A DNA stretch of 64,000 nt from Fasciola hepatica (GCA_948099385.1 CANUEZ040000168.1:3511001-3575000); one strand, 5' to 3'. Shown: positions 1-12,730, counted from the first letter of the stretch. The notes: a model not told the origin generated them from the sequence alone. Numbers and translations: made by a program.

Positions 1-575
1 TGAGGTCAGCTTCCGAAGCCATAAAGCTCCTTTCCTTGTAAGCCATAATTCCGGGATCAAAAACAGGTTTGAATGTACTTTGGTCAGCCGTGATCTTGAG
101 TGCTAGTAAATTCAGCATCAGTATTAGGAGATCTAACTTGTTTGTGAAACAATTCATCATGTAGTTGTAGCAGTAAAGGACGTTGCAAGCACTATACAGT
201 TTGTCTAGTAATTTCGTACTTCATACTACTGAAACAACTTCCAGTAGCCAAAATTGGGGTGCTCACCATGGTCAAGTAGGAAAATTCAATAGAGCGTACC
301 GGTGTTTGGAGGATCAAGGACACCGCTGTTCACTGTTGTATTCCAGAAGGACGGGCACTGGTATCAAGATGCCCATACCGTCGTGGTAGCTTATTGTATT
401 TGTGTATTGCTTCATTATTTTGATTCAATTCATTGCGAACTGCAATGGACATGGGAACCAACTGACGCGTCAGATGGCAACTTCTTACTCCATCCCCAAT
501 TAATTGGATCTCCCTTTCGCCGATTGCTATTGCCAGATACTGCTCATATCATCCTCGTCCACTAACCTCTAGTTC
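1..575. other. No recognised feature
   Basis: Only short open frames without recognisable motifs occur here. The terminal RPGRIP1L exon could lie here or further left, but no matching short exon was seen. Confidence 0.3.
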
Positions 576-855
576 GGGTTTTTTTTTATTACACGCTTGC
601 GCCTGAGTGCATTGGAAGGGGCATTTACCCCATGGTCACGAAGACCCTCTGCACTATTGGGGATAACCGGTAACCAGACTCTGAGACTTGGAGTGGCGAA
701 AAACCGCATAAGGTCTTAATAGGTCAGGTGTGGTAACGACCTGGGCGGAAGTGGATTACTGTCTACCACCAAAGTAACCGGTGATGGCGGGGATTCGAAT
801 CTCGGACCTCCGAGGTAGTAAGCAAATGCTCTAAACCACTCGACCACCACCGGCC
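576..855 (-). mobile_element. tRNA-derived SINE-like repeat, family 1
   Basis: Read on the minus strand it opens GGCCGGTGGTGGTCGAGTGG with a tRNA-like A box, then has a B box with GATTCGAATCCC, and ends with an A-rich tail at the low-coordinate end. Related copies with the same body (GGTCAGGTGTGGTAACGA and a CTTGGAGTG block on the plus strand) lie near 5.4, 45.5 and 57.6 kb in the same orientation. A plus-orientation piece lies near 12.0 kb. The head resembles a serine-type tRNA. Confidence 0.7.
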
Positions 856-859
856 ATTT

Positions 860-1573
860 TTCTTCGGTTCAATTATTCCACTCTAGGAGGTAGACGACTT
901 CCTAACTGCTTACTTGACTACGTCAGGATGAATAATGTGAAATTAGAGCATTGTATTATGCCATCTCGTTTTGCATTGCGCCAGAATGGTACCATTTGAC
1001 TGGAAATAGTCTATTGCCGTTTTAAGTGGACTATCTTTTACAACAGACCTCGTTATTACTTCGCGGCTTTTGACGGTAAACCGCTTCCCTTGAAGTATGC
1101 TTCGTAAATTGTGTTTTAATCAACAGCCTATCCAGGTATTTTAACATGGAAGTGCAGGAGCACTGATGTTCGCCTTCGGGTGAATAAATTGCACACGCGC
1201 ACGCAAATGGAACACCAGTCAAATATAAAACTTACGTACCCTATCTAGTTCATACCAACCGTAAGCTGCTAAACAACTGTTAGGTGCGTATTTCATAACT
1301 ATTCTTCAAACTTTGACTTCATTCTCAGACTATTGTTATTACGGAAACCTCATCTTTTTGTTTGTTCACCTAGTTTAGCAGCATGACTTGCCGATGACAG
1401 TTGATTTATCCTCAATACTTAAAACATTGGTACTAATTGTAGCTCAGGTTGACGTTTCAGCACCAGTTGAGGTGACATCGTCAGCGCATGTAACGATCTC
1501 CTTACACATTTGTGTGTGTAAATGGCCTACTCCTTGAGTCGACCTTGACCTTAGCAAGGTACCAACTATACAA
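860..1573. other. No recognised feature
   Basis: Unique-looking sequence with no supported gene. A minus-strand frame of 63 codons near 1.1 kb has no recognisable motif. Confidence 0.3.
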
Positions 1574-1656
1574 AGCTGACCTTTCAGAGCAAACTTTAAA
1601 ATATGATGAGCTGACCTTTCAGGGCAAGCTTTTAAATATGATGAGCTGACCTTTTC
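1574..1656 (+). repeat. 35-bp tandem repeat, about 2.4 units
   Basis: The unit starts AGCTGACCTTTCAG and ends AATATGATG. Two units differ at a few bases, and a third breaks off after about 13 bases. Confidence 0.8.
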
Positions 1657-1789
1657 GCGTGCCTTTTGATTAGGGAAAGCTTGATTTATTCAAGTCTGTC
1701 CTGATATTTCTGTATATCTATGTGGGAACTTTTTCCGGTTTTATGTTTTATGCTTTACTCTTTTTATTTGTTGCTTAGATCTTCGGTTC

Positions 1790-3470
1790 GATGAGTCTTT
1801 TGAGAATCAGTTGGGTTGACGTGTTCATGCGAAGAATTGGGTTTCACGGCTATGGGTCGGTAGGATCGATATTCCGTTTATTCGTGTTCCATTTCTTGTG
1901 TATCACGAGATTGTAAATGCGACCCAATTCGATGTATTTGTTGATTGTATTTGTGGAAGAATGCCAAACTTCAAAGAACTCCCTTGCATGCGTCGTGGAT
2001 GTCTGGTCCAGATTACGAACTTTCTTCAGATTGAACGCGTTTCCTTCTAGGTCCTCGTGAATGAATATTAATAAGCCTAGGTCGTATCTTGTAGCCATTT
2101 TGTGTCCGTGCATTTTTGTAGCAGCCTTCTATTTTGACCAACGTAGCATTTGCTACACTCCTTGTGTTTCACCTTGCATATCACGTTTCTTCCTCGGTTT
2201 TCATTTGCTCCTTCGGTCTTGATATGATTCTTAAGGGCTTGGTTGGTTTATGAGCAATTGTGCTGCCTCGTTGTTGTTGGAATCTTGCGGTCATTCCGGA
2301 TGTTTTGATGTATGGTAGTGCTATCCTTCGGTTAGACTGCCTTCCCTAACTTTGCTCGTTTTTAATTCCGTTTATAGTTCTTTGAATGCAGTTTTCTGGA
2401 TATCCATTCCGCTGAAACACTAAAAAGATATTTCTCTTGTCATCTAAGTTCCATTGTGCTGCAGTGGGTTTTGGCTCTTTTGAACAGAGCTCGGATGCAC
2501 GAGTTCTTGTTGCTTTTTGGATGATTATTATTGAAGCTAAATATTCGGTCCGTATGTGTTGACTCCCGATATACAGGAGTCTGCAGTATGCCATTGCCGT
2601 TTCTTCTGACCGGTACTTCTAGGAACGACAGTTCTCTGTTCTTCTCCACCTCCATTGTGAACTTGATGTTGTTGAATGTGCCTTTTCGGTATCCCAGTGT
2701 TTGTGATTACGAAAGTATCGTCTGCATATCTGATCCAAAGTTTTGATTAAATTGTCGGTAATGCAATTTTCTTAAGAGCTTGCATCACAGGTTCAATAAA
2801 TCCGGATGTAGATGGTCCCATCGGAGTGTCTTTTATTTGTTCGTAGACCGCTCCATCGAGTTTGAAGCATGTTTATAGACATTGGTTCATCAGTTCACAA
2901 ACTGTTTGTACTTCCAACGGTTGATTTGGAAAGTATTCCTGGAGAAGTTCCTTTATTGTTTTTTTCTCAGTTCAAGTCAGTTGAGATGAAGTGCCGTAGC
3001 ATCAAACAAGACCATAGCTTCATCGTTCTCCACTTTAATATTTTTTCCACTTTGTCCAGGAACTGTTTGGCTTTGGTTGTAGAGTAGTTTGATCCATATA
3101 TCAATGGTTTGAGGCGTCTCAATAATTCCTTGGTCAGATTGTACGCTGGAGTTCCGGGTAAGGAAACGATCGGTCTAAGTGGAATGTCTTCCTTATGAAC
3201 CTTCGGCAATCCGTAGAATTATGTGGTATTTGGGGGCCTTCGTTTTACATCCTCCATCATTCTTCCTTGGCAATCCGTTGTAAGTCCTGTAACTTGCCCA
3301 GGACTGCACTGATTTTTCCCAGTTTGGCCGTTGGGTCCGTATTGATTAGGCGATTTGGTGGTGGTGTCGTTCAATAAATGTTTGGATTTCTCAATGTAGT
3401 CGATTTTTCCAGGTGATAACCGTCATTTTTCCTTTTTCGGCTGGTAGAATGCTGATTTATCTTTCTCGGG
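1790..3470 (-). mobile_element. Degenerate Penelope-like retroelement
   Basis: Frames on the minus strand, broken by frameshifts and stops, give the parts of a PLE in order. First comes an N-terminal piece near 3.45 kb with LPAEKG/YIEKSKHLLND-like residues. Next is a reverse-transcriptase start near 3.2 kb (PKVHKEDIPLRPIVSLPG). A palm-to-thumb stretch follows near 2.65 kb (SFLEVPVRRNGNG, then VYRESTHTDR). A GIY-YIG-type endonuclease lies near 2.1 kb (CYVGQNRRLLQK, then the helical IHEDLEGNAFNLKKV). It belongs to a different PLE lineage from the 34.6-kb copy and is old, because no frame stays open for long. Confidence 0.75.
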
Positions 3471-3479
3471 GATCCTCAG

Positions 3480-5345
3480 CTGTAGTGCCTATCCAATGAG
3501 CGCCTTCCCCCCGACTGGGACTCGAACCAGGAGTGCATGATTGTGAGTTAGACATATACACCTTACCGTGAGGCTCGCTTAGCGATGTTTCATGCCAACA
3601 CTACGTGATATAGTGCCTTTCGAGCACTGACTTTGAATGGCAATAACCTTGACCAGCGTACTGACTAATTCCTGTGGTGGTTGAAGCGGCAGTACAATGA
3701 ATGCTTCCATATTCATAAATTCCCTGATCAGCTTACAACGCGGAATTGTTTTTGCGCTCATAGTTTGTAATTCTTCTTTGGTTTTCAGACCAAGACCGAG
3801 TGAGTATCAATGAGCAGCTGGAATCGACTTGTTCACCAGCAGAGTTTGCATCTTCACTACCACAACGTTTATAACGCGAACCCGATCAGATACTATATTT
3901 GGGCAGACTTTTCATGTACTATGATACAAGAAGGAAGCTTTTCACAGCGTAGTGGAATCCAAGATAGTATTCCGCTAATTATCCGGATAGAGGAACGTTT
4001 CTGGAAGTCATCTAGTCTGCTTTATAAATTAGTTAAATGAGCAGTTTGTGTCTTCGTACGCGACTTAATACGCTATCAGTCGTGTTCTTTCCCCGTCATC
4101 ATGAGCGTCTAGCTGAACTACAACAGAGCGAGACCAATTGACTTTCTTCTGTTTATCTTGTAAGCGAGGAAGAACCAAGCCCACTCCTTATCGTAAACAG
4201 GCCGGCTTACGTATTTGTGTTTTGATGTCTTTCTGACACCACATGAAATGAACATGTAAACTATTCTGTCAGATTTTTGGGTCCAGCCACTAGCTTCATG
4301 TGTCTGTTGATACTACAGGAAATTCGAGATGAGCAGCTGGAAGGGTATAGTTGGCCTACGACTTCTTCCACATGCGATCTCTATAGGCCTATTTGACCGG
4401 TTTGGAATGACAGTACAGGAAGGAGCATTGCTAATACGAAAAATTCAGTGATCTCAACCGGTAAACCGCTTCCCCCAATAAGTAATGTTCCGCAACACAG
4501 TTTTGTCGAAATGATGGTGGTCAGCCGACGTTTTTGTTACGGCGGTTAACATTTCTCAGGACCGGTTATTTGCCGGAACCGTCTCTTCAGGTGGTAAAAT
4601 ACACAAAGTGAACTACTACTCATCGGCTAGGAGATGCCGCAGCAGCTAGTGTCTTTTGTCGTGTCATTGTTTGAACAAGTCTGTACAAAAGATCGGGTTC
4701 TGCACTCTTTGTTTTCGTGGACTCCTCGTCGCGAGTAGATGCACATCTTCCTTTTTTCGCATGCTAATCGCTTCCCCTACCACATGCGGCATGCAGAGCA
4801 ATCAATGAAAAACATTTAAATAGTTCGACCAATTTCCGCTCAAAGATGTCGACAAAAGACAATAAAATTGGCCCAGATGTCCGTTGTCATCCATGACGCA
4901 GTGGCAATACGAATATTTAATCATTTCTGTCTGGTATATATAACCGTTGTGGTGATTTGCTTTCGAAACATTTTCAGTCGTGGTCGGAATCGTGACAGAC
5001 AAACTGTGCTGTACCAGTTGAGTTATGTGGTCACACCGATTGCGATAGTTTCCCGCCATGCCTACGTTGACGGGTGGTGGCGATATATTCAAGTCAGCTT
5101 GCTAATTGATTGCCTCGTTTCGGCTCCCGGCCAATTCGATGCTGCACAGGTTCTCAGAAAAACGAGCAATTTGTCCGTGCAAGCAGCAGACTGATTGCAA
5201 ACGATGATCAACAGCTGCGGATATCTTGGGCTCGTTTGCTGTACGACGATGATGATGACTTGATTCAAAGGCAGTATCGAAAAGCGGACTCTAACTTGAT
5301 TGTTCCCCCGAACAATCCCTTACCGTACGTCTTATGGCTATGGGC
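3480..5345. other. Mostly unrecognised; tRNA-like remnant at 3497-3585
   Basis: On the minus strand near 3.5 kb, a B box (GGTTCGAGTCCCAG) and an A-box-like stretch suggest a degraded tRNA-derived repeat. Overlapping frames of 96-108 codons on both strands at 4.8-5.4 kb show no recognisable motif and look like chance frames. Confidence 0.35.
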
Positions 5346-5349
5346 TTTT

Positions 5350-5598
5350 TGTTACTTGTTTGCCCATAAGTGTAATGAAAGTGGTATACTCCATCATTAG
5401 GGACAGCCGGCAATCAGATCCTGAGACTTGGAGTGACAGAACCACATAAGGTCCCGATAGGTCAGGTGTGGTAACGAGCCGGACGACAGTGGGGTAGTGT
5501 CTATCACCAAAGTGACCGACAGTGGCGGGAATCCGAACCTCTGACCTTCGAGCTGGTAAGCAAACGCTGTAAACCACTAGAACACCTCCGATCATGCG
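5350..5598 (-). mobile_element. tRNA-derived SINE-like repeat, family 1
   Basis: Shares with the 0.6-kb copy the blocks GATCCTGAGACTTGGAGTG, GGTCAGGTGTGGTAACGA and the tRNA-like head near 5590. Its B box has drifted (GGAATCCGAACCTC on the plus strand). Confidence 0.65.
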
Positions 5599-5599
5599 G

Positions 5600-6359
5600 G
5601 CCAGAAAATGTAACATTGTTAGCTTCACGTTCAGGCGTTGGAAATTCCCATAACCACAAAGTCTTACTACACTGTCACGCAGAACCGGGAATCACAACAC
5701 AGGCTTGGATTGAAGAACCAAGTATGGTTTCCGTAAATCAGGGGTGGTAGTGATACGAGCTATGGCGAGCTTCGGAAGACTGCTTATCTGAGATAGTCAG
5801 AAACGTCTTTCACTCGATCGCCGAAAATCATTTGGAACCCGTTGGGCGCGGTGGTGGTCCAGTGGACAATCACCCAAGTTTCAGTGTTAACGAAACTTGA
5901 CAGCTAAATAAGAAATTTCCCGTCCTTTTATTAGACAACGGATATGCCGGTATCATGATTATGTTTGATCATTTTATCAATATGGAAACAAACGTGGGTA
6001 GAAAAAACGGTGGAGTTGCTGTGTGTTTTTGTTATAGAACGGGTTTTGGTGAGCAACTCGCACTAGTCGAATAATACGAAGATCAGTTCCGTTCGTGCTG
6101 TTGTCTTTTGGGGGGCAGTGCTTCTCGTGGTCAGGGGCAGTCACTCGGAAATTGTTCCCTGGTCACCACTCAGTCAGTCAGCGGCGTTCCTGGCATCTCG
6201 TTCATGGTTGACCGTAATGCGGCCAAACAGTGAATCGAGACGTTTAGGTATCCCAGAGTAGGGTTTTTGTTCATTTCAGTTTTTGAACTGCCTTCCGTGC
6301 TTTCCATGGGATGTACTGGAAGATACAAATAAAACAGAAAACGTCATTTATTTTTAATA
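5600..6359. other. No recognised gene
   Basis: A short stretch near 5.84 kb (GGCGCGGTGGTGGTCCAGTG) resembles a family 1 SINE head on the plus strand. Nothing else is recognised. Confidence 0.3.
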
Positions 6360-6515
6360 TACTTCATTTTGTGTTACATCATAATAGCACCATATTTCAG
6401 AAAGGGGACTACAGCCAGTTGGGATCTGGCGGCAGCGTCAGATGGATTCGAACTCGTAATAGAGGAATCTGAAGTCCACCGTGACGACCGTTTGATCACC
6501 ACCGATCATAAATAG
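6360..6515 (-). mobile_element. tRNA-derived SINE-like repeat, family 2
   Basis: On the minus strand it starts with GATCGGTGGTGATCAAACGG, has a B box GAGTTCGAATCC, and runs into a body with a CAGCCAGTTG block on the plus strand. Copies with the same order of blocks lie near 46.5 and 59.7 kb. Confidence 0.55.
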
Positions 6516-6524
6516 TTTCGGTGG

Positions 6525-9517
6525 TGATTCCCACATCCATACTGCATGATCAATCATTGTCTAAAGAAGTCGAATCTTCCACAACTCCTACTAAGGTAAA
6601 AAGCATTTGACTATCGAGCACGGATTGACCGTGGTAGAATAGTAAGCCATGTAACCACTAGAATCTTCTGTGGTATCCCAGAGCTCGAAGGCTCAGTATT
6701 CTCATTTCATGGTTTAGATGGAAGGGACACACCGTATGGTGACAAGGATCAGCCACCTTGACATTGACCTCTATCCGCGGTTAAAATAATTGCATGCGTT
6801 GACAGAAAAATAAGTGAATTCGCAAACAGTAACGAGGCAGGAGTACATTCCACGTCAGTTTGGAGGGATGCAGGTACGACAACGAAATGGTTACTTGGCA
6901 AGGACCACCTAGCCGACACTATGACTGATTTTCGGCTGTTTACTTGCTGGTCAACCTGCACGTTGGAACAGCTCGGACGATTGTTCGTGTTTTGATGCAA
7001 CCTATTCAAATTAAATCATATAACAGGACCCCAAGTAGGCAACAGGACTGATGATGAAGATCGCAATCAGGCTGGCTCAGTAAGGACGGTGTGCATAAGA
7101 ACAAGCTCAGTGTTCATAGGCATGTGACCAAGAAGAAACCAAAATGTTCATATAGCAGGAGAAGTGATTTTACTGGAGTGTGGGCGGGAGAACTTCATAG
7201 GGTTAGTACAATTAGGAAAATCAGTGAGACACATTCTCCAACTATTTAGCTGTGTACACACAGCGGATATCTTTTCAGTACCATGTTCTAAGCAGCACTG
7301 TATTTTGAGGTTGAGTGCTGGTCTCCAATTGAGTTAGAAACTAAATCTGACAGTGTTCTTATGCCGCACCAAGTTTCTGCATTGGTTTGGGATAGTAACA
7401 GTATGACAAGTGGAGATCACCTCATAGTTGTTAAAAATCAGTCTAGCTCATGACGTGTTTGCGATGGTACATTAAGCGACACACGGCGAGTCAAGTTATC
7501 TAGGTGATAGCAACTCCCTTCATTACTACTACTTTCACGCTGCTAGCTCCTGCGAGAGGATGAGCCGGCTTCATGGATGTCTCGAATGGCACCTGCCCAT
7601 AAGCGGTGTGTGTAGAGGAACTGTTCACGAGGAGCCTTGGGAATTAAGCACAAAGTGGCCTCTCCAGGTGTCATTCGGCTTTTCGTTCGAGGTAGCAACT
7701 CTAGTTCGTGTACAACCAGGTGCTGTATGTCGGGCAACAAGAAGTTTGTGTGTTGAGAGCCGGTGACCGAACGATCGATCCATGCGCCTTTCGGATGACG
7801 GGCTGCGAGTCGAGGATGCCCAACGCGTCCCAGTGAATCGTACCCCACTAAGGATAGTTGGGTAAGAAGCATTGGCCTTACTTAGTGGCGGATCACATTC
7901 GCACGCATCACGTTTCCGTCTATGGGCTTCTGTGGTTTGCATGTGGAGAGTTCGCTGTCAAGCGAAAAACCCGCCATATGCCCTAATAACGCCGTGTTAC
8001 TTTCGCCTGGTTCCTTGCCTTTGGCCTGTCCGATATGGGTAACCCTGAAGGACAGTTTGCGCCCGCAATCGGCATAGCCCTCGGAGTCATCTTAGCACGC
8101 AAACCTGATCATGATGGTAAAGTAGTATAATGGACGGCCAATAAGTGTGACCAGCTCACTTCCCATGGTACACTTTGTTGTGCCAGTGCCCAAGATTTTG
8201 GACTATTTCGATCGTCCAATTCCCAAGAGAAATAAACCACGAGCAAGTACGGAAACTGTATTCATTCTATATCCAAAAAGCAACACCTAATGTTAATCCT
8301 GTTTCTCAGATTCATGTTTTTACTTCGACTCTGTGTTTCCCTTCCACATGGGTTAGGTTTGATCCCGTTGACATTCGCTCTTTTCCCCTTCTATTGTGGG
8401 TTTCACGCATGGTTCGGCTCACGCCGATCTTGAGACCTGTGCGACAAACGCAGATACGTCGCTTGCTAACCGGGGCACAGAGCTTTGACCAAGTTTGTTC
8501 GTGTACACATTGACTACTCCCTATCCATCCGGCCTCCCGTGGGATTGTCCTCACAAATACACACACAGCTGCGTCACTCCTAGTCAGACGGAGTCAGACT
8601 CAGCCTGTGTAATGCTTCTTTACACGCACGCACGCAACTCTCCTACCGATTGCTTGTTTCTCATGGACAGTTGGTCAACGTCGTTGTGGTAACGCGTGAC
8701 CTTCCTACGTGTAATTATTCTCTCGATTGCATACCGGATGGATACAGCAAACTGTTGTCTTGTTGAACCCAGACACAGCTACTACTGTCTTGTTATCCCA
8801 TGGACGCATTCTATTTAAGTGCCTCTGGATAACGTTGACGACTAGAGACCTCACATTTCGAGGTTTGTACAATTTATTGAATTAATCGTTTGCGTTATTA
8901 ATAGCATCGTACCACAAGATGGTCTCAGTTCTTATAGGTTTGAAATTGGAACTCTGTGCGTTACTCCATTGTTCGGTCGAGACCGGGAATCGCAATCGTT
9001 AGACAATCTATTTCCATGTGCGGTAGTGACACCTTACATAGCGTGAAAAATTGAATATATGGACACATGGCGTAATTATTGATTGTCCAGCGTGGTGAAG
9101 CAATGTGATTGACTGCATTGAACCATAACTTGTCGATGGCTGATTGGTTGGCCGGTTGGTGTGAAAGGTAGGCAGTCTTTCATCAGTCATTGGTTGATAT
9201 GAACAGTGGCGCGTGGTGAAACGTTCAGGTCATGGATACGTGCGTCATAATTGCACTGCTGTGTGGAACATGCAGACCTGTCATGGGTTAGTGCTAATGG
9301 AGGACTTTCACGTCGGTTGAGAGAATGATGATTGCCACCTCGCTGATGGCGTATTTTCAGGAATGTTTTCGACTCCCTGACACACTTGTTCACTTTAGAC
9401 CGCGCCCGAGGCGGTAGGTGTTAAGTGTAAACTATGCTACCGATAATTAGTTAAGAGATAAGAGTTACAAAAACACCGGCACGGAAGAAACCAGCTCAAG
9501 TTTATCTTCATACTTAC
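6525..9517. other. No recognised gene
   Basis: Overlapping minus-strand frames of 105 and 109 codons at 7.54-7.94 kb and a plus-strand frame of 112 codons at 8.2-8.5 kb have no recognisable motif and no splice or codon support. This is where the missing terminal RPGRIP1L exon would be looked for first. Confidence 0.3.
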
Positions 9518-9736
9518 TTGGGATTGGTTCATTCACCGGTTCGGAACCCTTCAGAAGAATGTGCCGCACATTTACTCGGGCCACGCCGATCTCCTCACAC
9601 TCACTGGACTGAGACGGACTTGTGGGCTCGGTGACGATCACAAATTGGATTTGGCCTCGTTTTGGGTCTTCGGCCAGAAGGTAACTGGCCAAATGTTGGC
9701 GTCTCTGATAATTTTCCGCAAAATCCACATCAAAAG
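9518..9736 (-). CDS. RPGRIP1L: RPGRIP1L homologue, end of RPGR-interacting domain
   Basis: An ACTTTGTAG acceptor and a CCCAA|GTAAGTATG donor bound 219 bases. The peptide contains FDVDFAENYQRRQHLASYLL, then IQFVIVTEP and CEEIGVARVNVRHIL. These match vertebrate LRFTVVSDPP...ECEDIGVAHVDLADMF in the C-terminal domain. A stop codon follows about 16 codons into the intron, but the consensus donor and the vertebrate C-terminus (about 30 more residues ending in a final strand) argue that one more exon follows. That exon was not found between here and the left edge. Confidence 0.88.
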
Positions 9737-9739
9737 CTA

Positions 9740-10378
9740 CAAAGTTGCACAATTTACATGATCGTCAATGCATTCAGTTGACGGTTGATCGTCGCTTTCA
9801 AACAGACTTGAAATGAACTACAAAAAGCTGGTGGTAACACTAGGGAATCTCCGAATCGTATCAAAACTTAGATCAGTTCATTACCTGGCAGTCCTAATTA
9901 TTCGTTCCATATGATACACGTATACTCACTAAACTGCACACACGGGAGCCACTCTACCCAGCATTTTCACGGAAAATCTTCCAGCTTTTCCACAAAAAGA
10001 AAAACGGCCCGGAGTTAATGTTAGTAAAAATGTTGCACGAAAGGAAATAACTGGTAAATCAAAAATCGGCCAATCACAGTGAGCTTCTGCTGAACTTGAT
10101 CAAGGCGATCCGGAATGTTTGGTGATCCTCAGCGTATGTAGCCGTAAAGCTGCACCGCGTCAAGTCCCGTACGATGCCTGGTGAATCACTACATGCAACC
10201 TTTCACAAGACAAGGTTTGGTGCAGGGCCAGTCTAGTCTTGAAACATCATTTTGCACTCTGAGGGTGAAAACCGCATTCCAAACGTTTCTACACTGTTGT
10301 TTAGACTATCTAAGAAGCTTGCAACTTACTTGGAGTTTCACTCTGAGAAACAAAACTGTCCACCTTTTCCAAGTCCGA
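9740..10378. other. RPGRIP1L intron, no recognised feature
   Basis: Unique-looking intronic sequence between the last exon read and an RTE fragment. Confidence 0.35.
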
Positions 10379-10379
10379 C

Positions 10380-11365
10380 AGTCTACTGCCAAGGCAAAAC
10401 ATCGATGCCGCTGTTCTCACACGAGGATAGGGATACCTCAAGAATGATTTCAATTACAAAATTAAAGAGGACAACCCTGACGAACACCAATTTCTGTGGT
10501 GAACTCGGGTGAAAGGTCACCGTAAGCACGAACTCGGCTTCGGCTGTTCGCATACAAACATTGGAAAAAAGAAATAAATTTCTCTGGCACACCCTTTGAC
10601 GAGATGCAGCGCCAGAGAACTGTGCGGTCGACTGCGTAGAATGCCGCCTTCAGATCAGGGAAGACAGAGATTGTGGACCTACGGAATGTGTCCCTGTGCT
10701 TTGAAATTTAACGAAAGGCAAAGATGTGGGGGATACAGTCTTGACTCGATCTGAAACCAGCTTGATTCTCACGCGTAGACCTTTCACGGGCATTGGGTAT
10801 CTGACGAAAAAAATCCCGGCGAGCAGTTTGAACGCGATACTTATCAACCTAATTCCTCTGTGGTTTTCACAAGAGGACCTGTCACCTTTCTTGTAAATCA
10901 ACACAACCAACTATTCACACCATTCCCTGGGAATCTATCCAGCATCCAAAATTACCCGGAGGTATTTTAGCTATGAAACCAAAGCTTCGCATCCATCTTT
11001 GAAAAAAGATGGAGGCAACCCATCCAGTTCAGTGGCTTTGTCTCTTTTCAGGTAATAAGTATCCCGGACAACCTCCATTTTTGATGAAGGATCGACATCT
11101 AATCGCAGTGTTTCTCTGGCAGGTATAATCGGAAGGCCCGCCGTAGAAGTGGGCCAACTGAATTGTTCCCTTAAGTGCTCTGCCCAACGATCCAGACGAC
11201 GTCCCTGAGAACGAATCAGTGAGTTGTCGGATTCCTTGATTAACTCACACACCAGGCTTCCGTGGATGTTGCGTCTGTTGCCGTGGCGTGTCTGTTTGCT
11301 CCCATATCCAGCACAGTTGACAACCAATTCAATCCAAGCAACAGACAATGACGGTCTGGTCATCT
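10380..11365 (-). mobile_element. RTE-type LINE fragment (reverse transcriptase)
   Basis: On the minus strand, open pieces give LDVDPSSKMEVVRDTYYLKR, then KATELDGLPPSFFKDG, then YKKGDRSSCENHRGIRLISI. These are the fingers/palm start of an RTE-like reverse transcriptase (KAxxPDGLPxxFFK and IYKKGDxxxCENxRGISL). Frameshifts separate the pieces. The low-coordinate end is homologous to the plus-strand RTE copy at 50.1-50.3 kb. Confidence 0.75.
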
Positions 11366-11369
11366 CAGT

Positions 11370-11938
11370 AAATTTGTGTCCGTTTGTATGACACAGATCG
11401 CGTCCGTGATAGCTAAAATCGGTAAGGAGTGGAATAGTTGATCATCCGATCAAGTCTGGTCTCTGCCCAAATTTTTCCTGAACTCGATTAGTGAAAACAT
11501 TTTCAGTAATAAAAATTCGTGTTCGACCAGTTCCAAGTGGAGCCGGAATTATTCATCTGACTGAACAGTGAGATCATTTGTACTGTTTCTCGGTCGGTTG
11601 GACGACGAACTTGTAGTGGGATCAATCCAAACAGTAGAAAATTCGGATTCATACCCGTGGTGAATTACCTTTCATTAATAATATAATTCGAATCACTGTC
11701 GAAGAGCGAAAGAAACTCCTTTATCTTGTTTGTTAAGAATCACCAGCAGTACCAGTCCAGACTTGAGCGTTACACTTCAACCGACAAGTTATCCAATATG
11801 GAGGGATGGTGTTCACGAAAACCTCTCTGAAACAGGCATCACAATGAACGTGCCCAGAATCACTTGTGGGCTCAAGCCCAACGCCCGACCGGTCATTTGT
11901 GAGCGGTCCACAAACAAACAATGAATCGAAAAACCAAG
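11370..11938. other. RPGRIP1L intron, no recognised feature
   Basis: Only short frames without recognisable motifs. Confidence 0.3.
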
Positions 11939-11939
11939 C

Positions 11940-12100
11940 GACCAAATCAGTCTGGCCTATTGGGATTTTATGCGGTTCTCCACTTCCGATCCCAGGGTCT
12001 GGTTGCCGGTTTTCCTTAATAGTGCAGTGGATCTTTTTGACTATGGGCTATACTCTTTTCATTGCACTCATGCGCAAGCGTGAAATGAAACTTTGAAAAA
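11940..12100 (+). mobile_element. Family 1 SINE-like repeat, partial, plus orientation
   Basis: The sequence is the reverse complement of the family 1 body (TATGCGGTTCTCCACTTCC, then GGTCTGGTTGCCGG, then a CATGCGCAAGCGTG end). The tRNA-like head is missing. Confidence 0.55.
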
Positions 12101-12104
12101 AAAA

Positions 12105-12725
12105 CTCATGTGGTCGCAAATGTAAGTGTTTCTGAATAACCCCATTTTTATTTCGAATGTCCTGCTATATTTTTATCAATGCAATTTTTCCAACTTTGTA
12201 AGCTGACGTGTTCAGGTATCCATTACGCTGGTGCCATGTGAGTTTCAAAGTGGAAATCGTTTGTGGAGAACATCCAATAGATTACGAGTGACACCCTAGC
12301 CCCTCTCCCAATGTGACTTGGCGCACATTAATCACTTGTAAAGTACTTCAGTTCCACAGTCATCGACTCTTATGCTGAACATTTTCTCAGTGAAGGTCTT
12401 TAGTCCTCACGGGAGATTAGCACGAATTCATAACACGGAAAAAACCATGGTTGATTGGAACTTGGATGGAGCATGATGACTTACCATACAGTAAGATATT
12501 GAAGTGATTTGATCGACTAAGTTTTCTTGAAGACCGACGTAATTCACCACGATGGTAACCAAACCCTTTGGGCTGATGCGAAAAAAGTGGCAAATCTTAT
12601 CAGCATCAAAGAAAAGTTTGCATGTACGGAATAAGTTAATCCAATTATACGTACGTCTTGACCAACACTTTATGGGGAATTTGAGGTTAAATTTCCTATT
12701 ATTTGGATAAACCTTTCCGGTTTCT
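12105..12725. other. RPGRIP1L intron, no recognised feature
   Basis: No gene or repeat recognised. Confidence 0.35.
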
Positions 12726-12730
12726 CTTAC

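Noticed and set aside
7543..7942. Minus-strand frames of 105-109 codons considered as the last RPGRIP1L exon
   Set aside because: They contain no C2-like strand pattern and no suitable acceptor in phase.
12699..12730. Extension of the exon frame to the stop at 12699, considered as the gene end
   Set aside because: A consensus GTAAGA donor precedes it, and the following exon continues the domain in the right phase.
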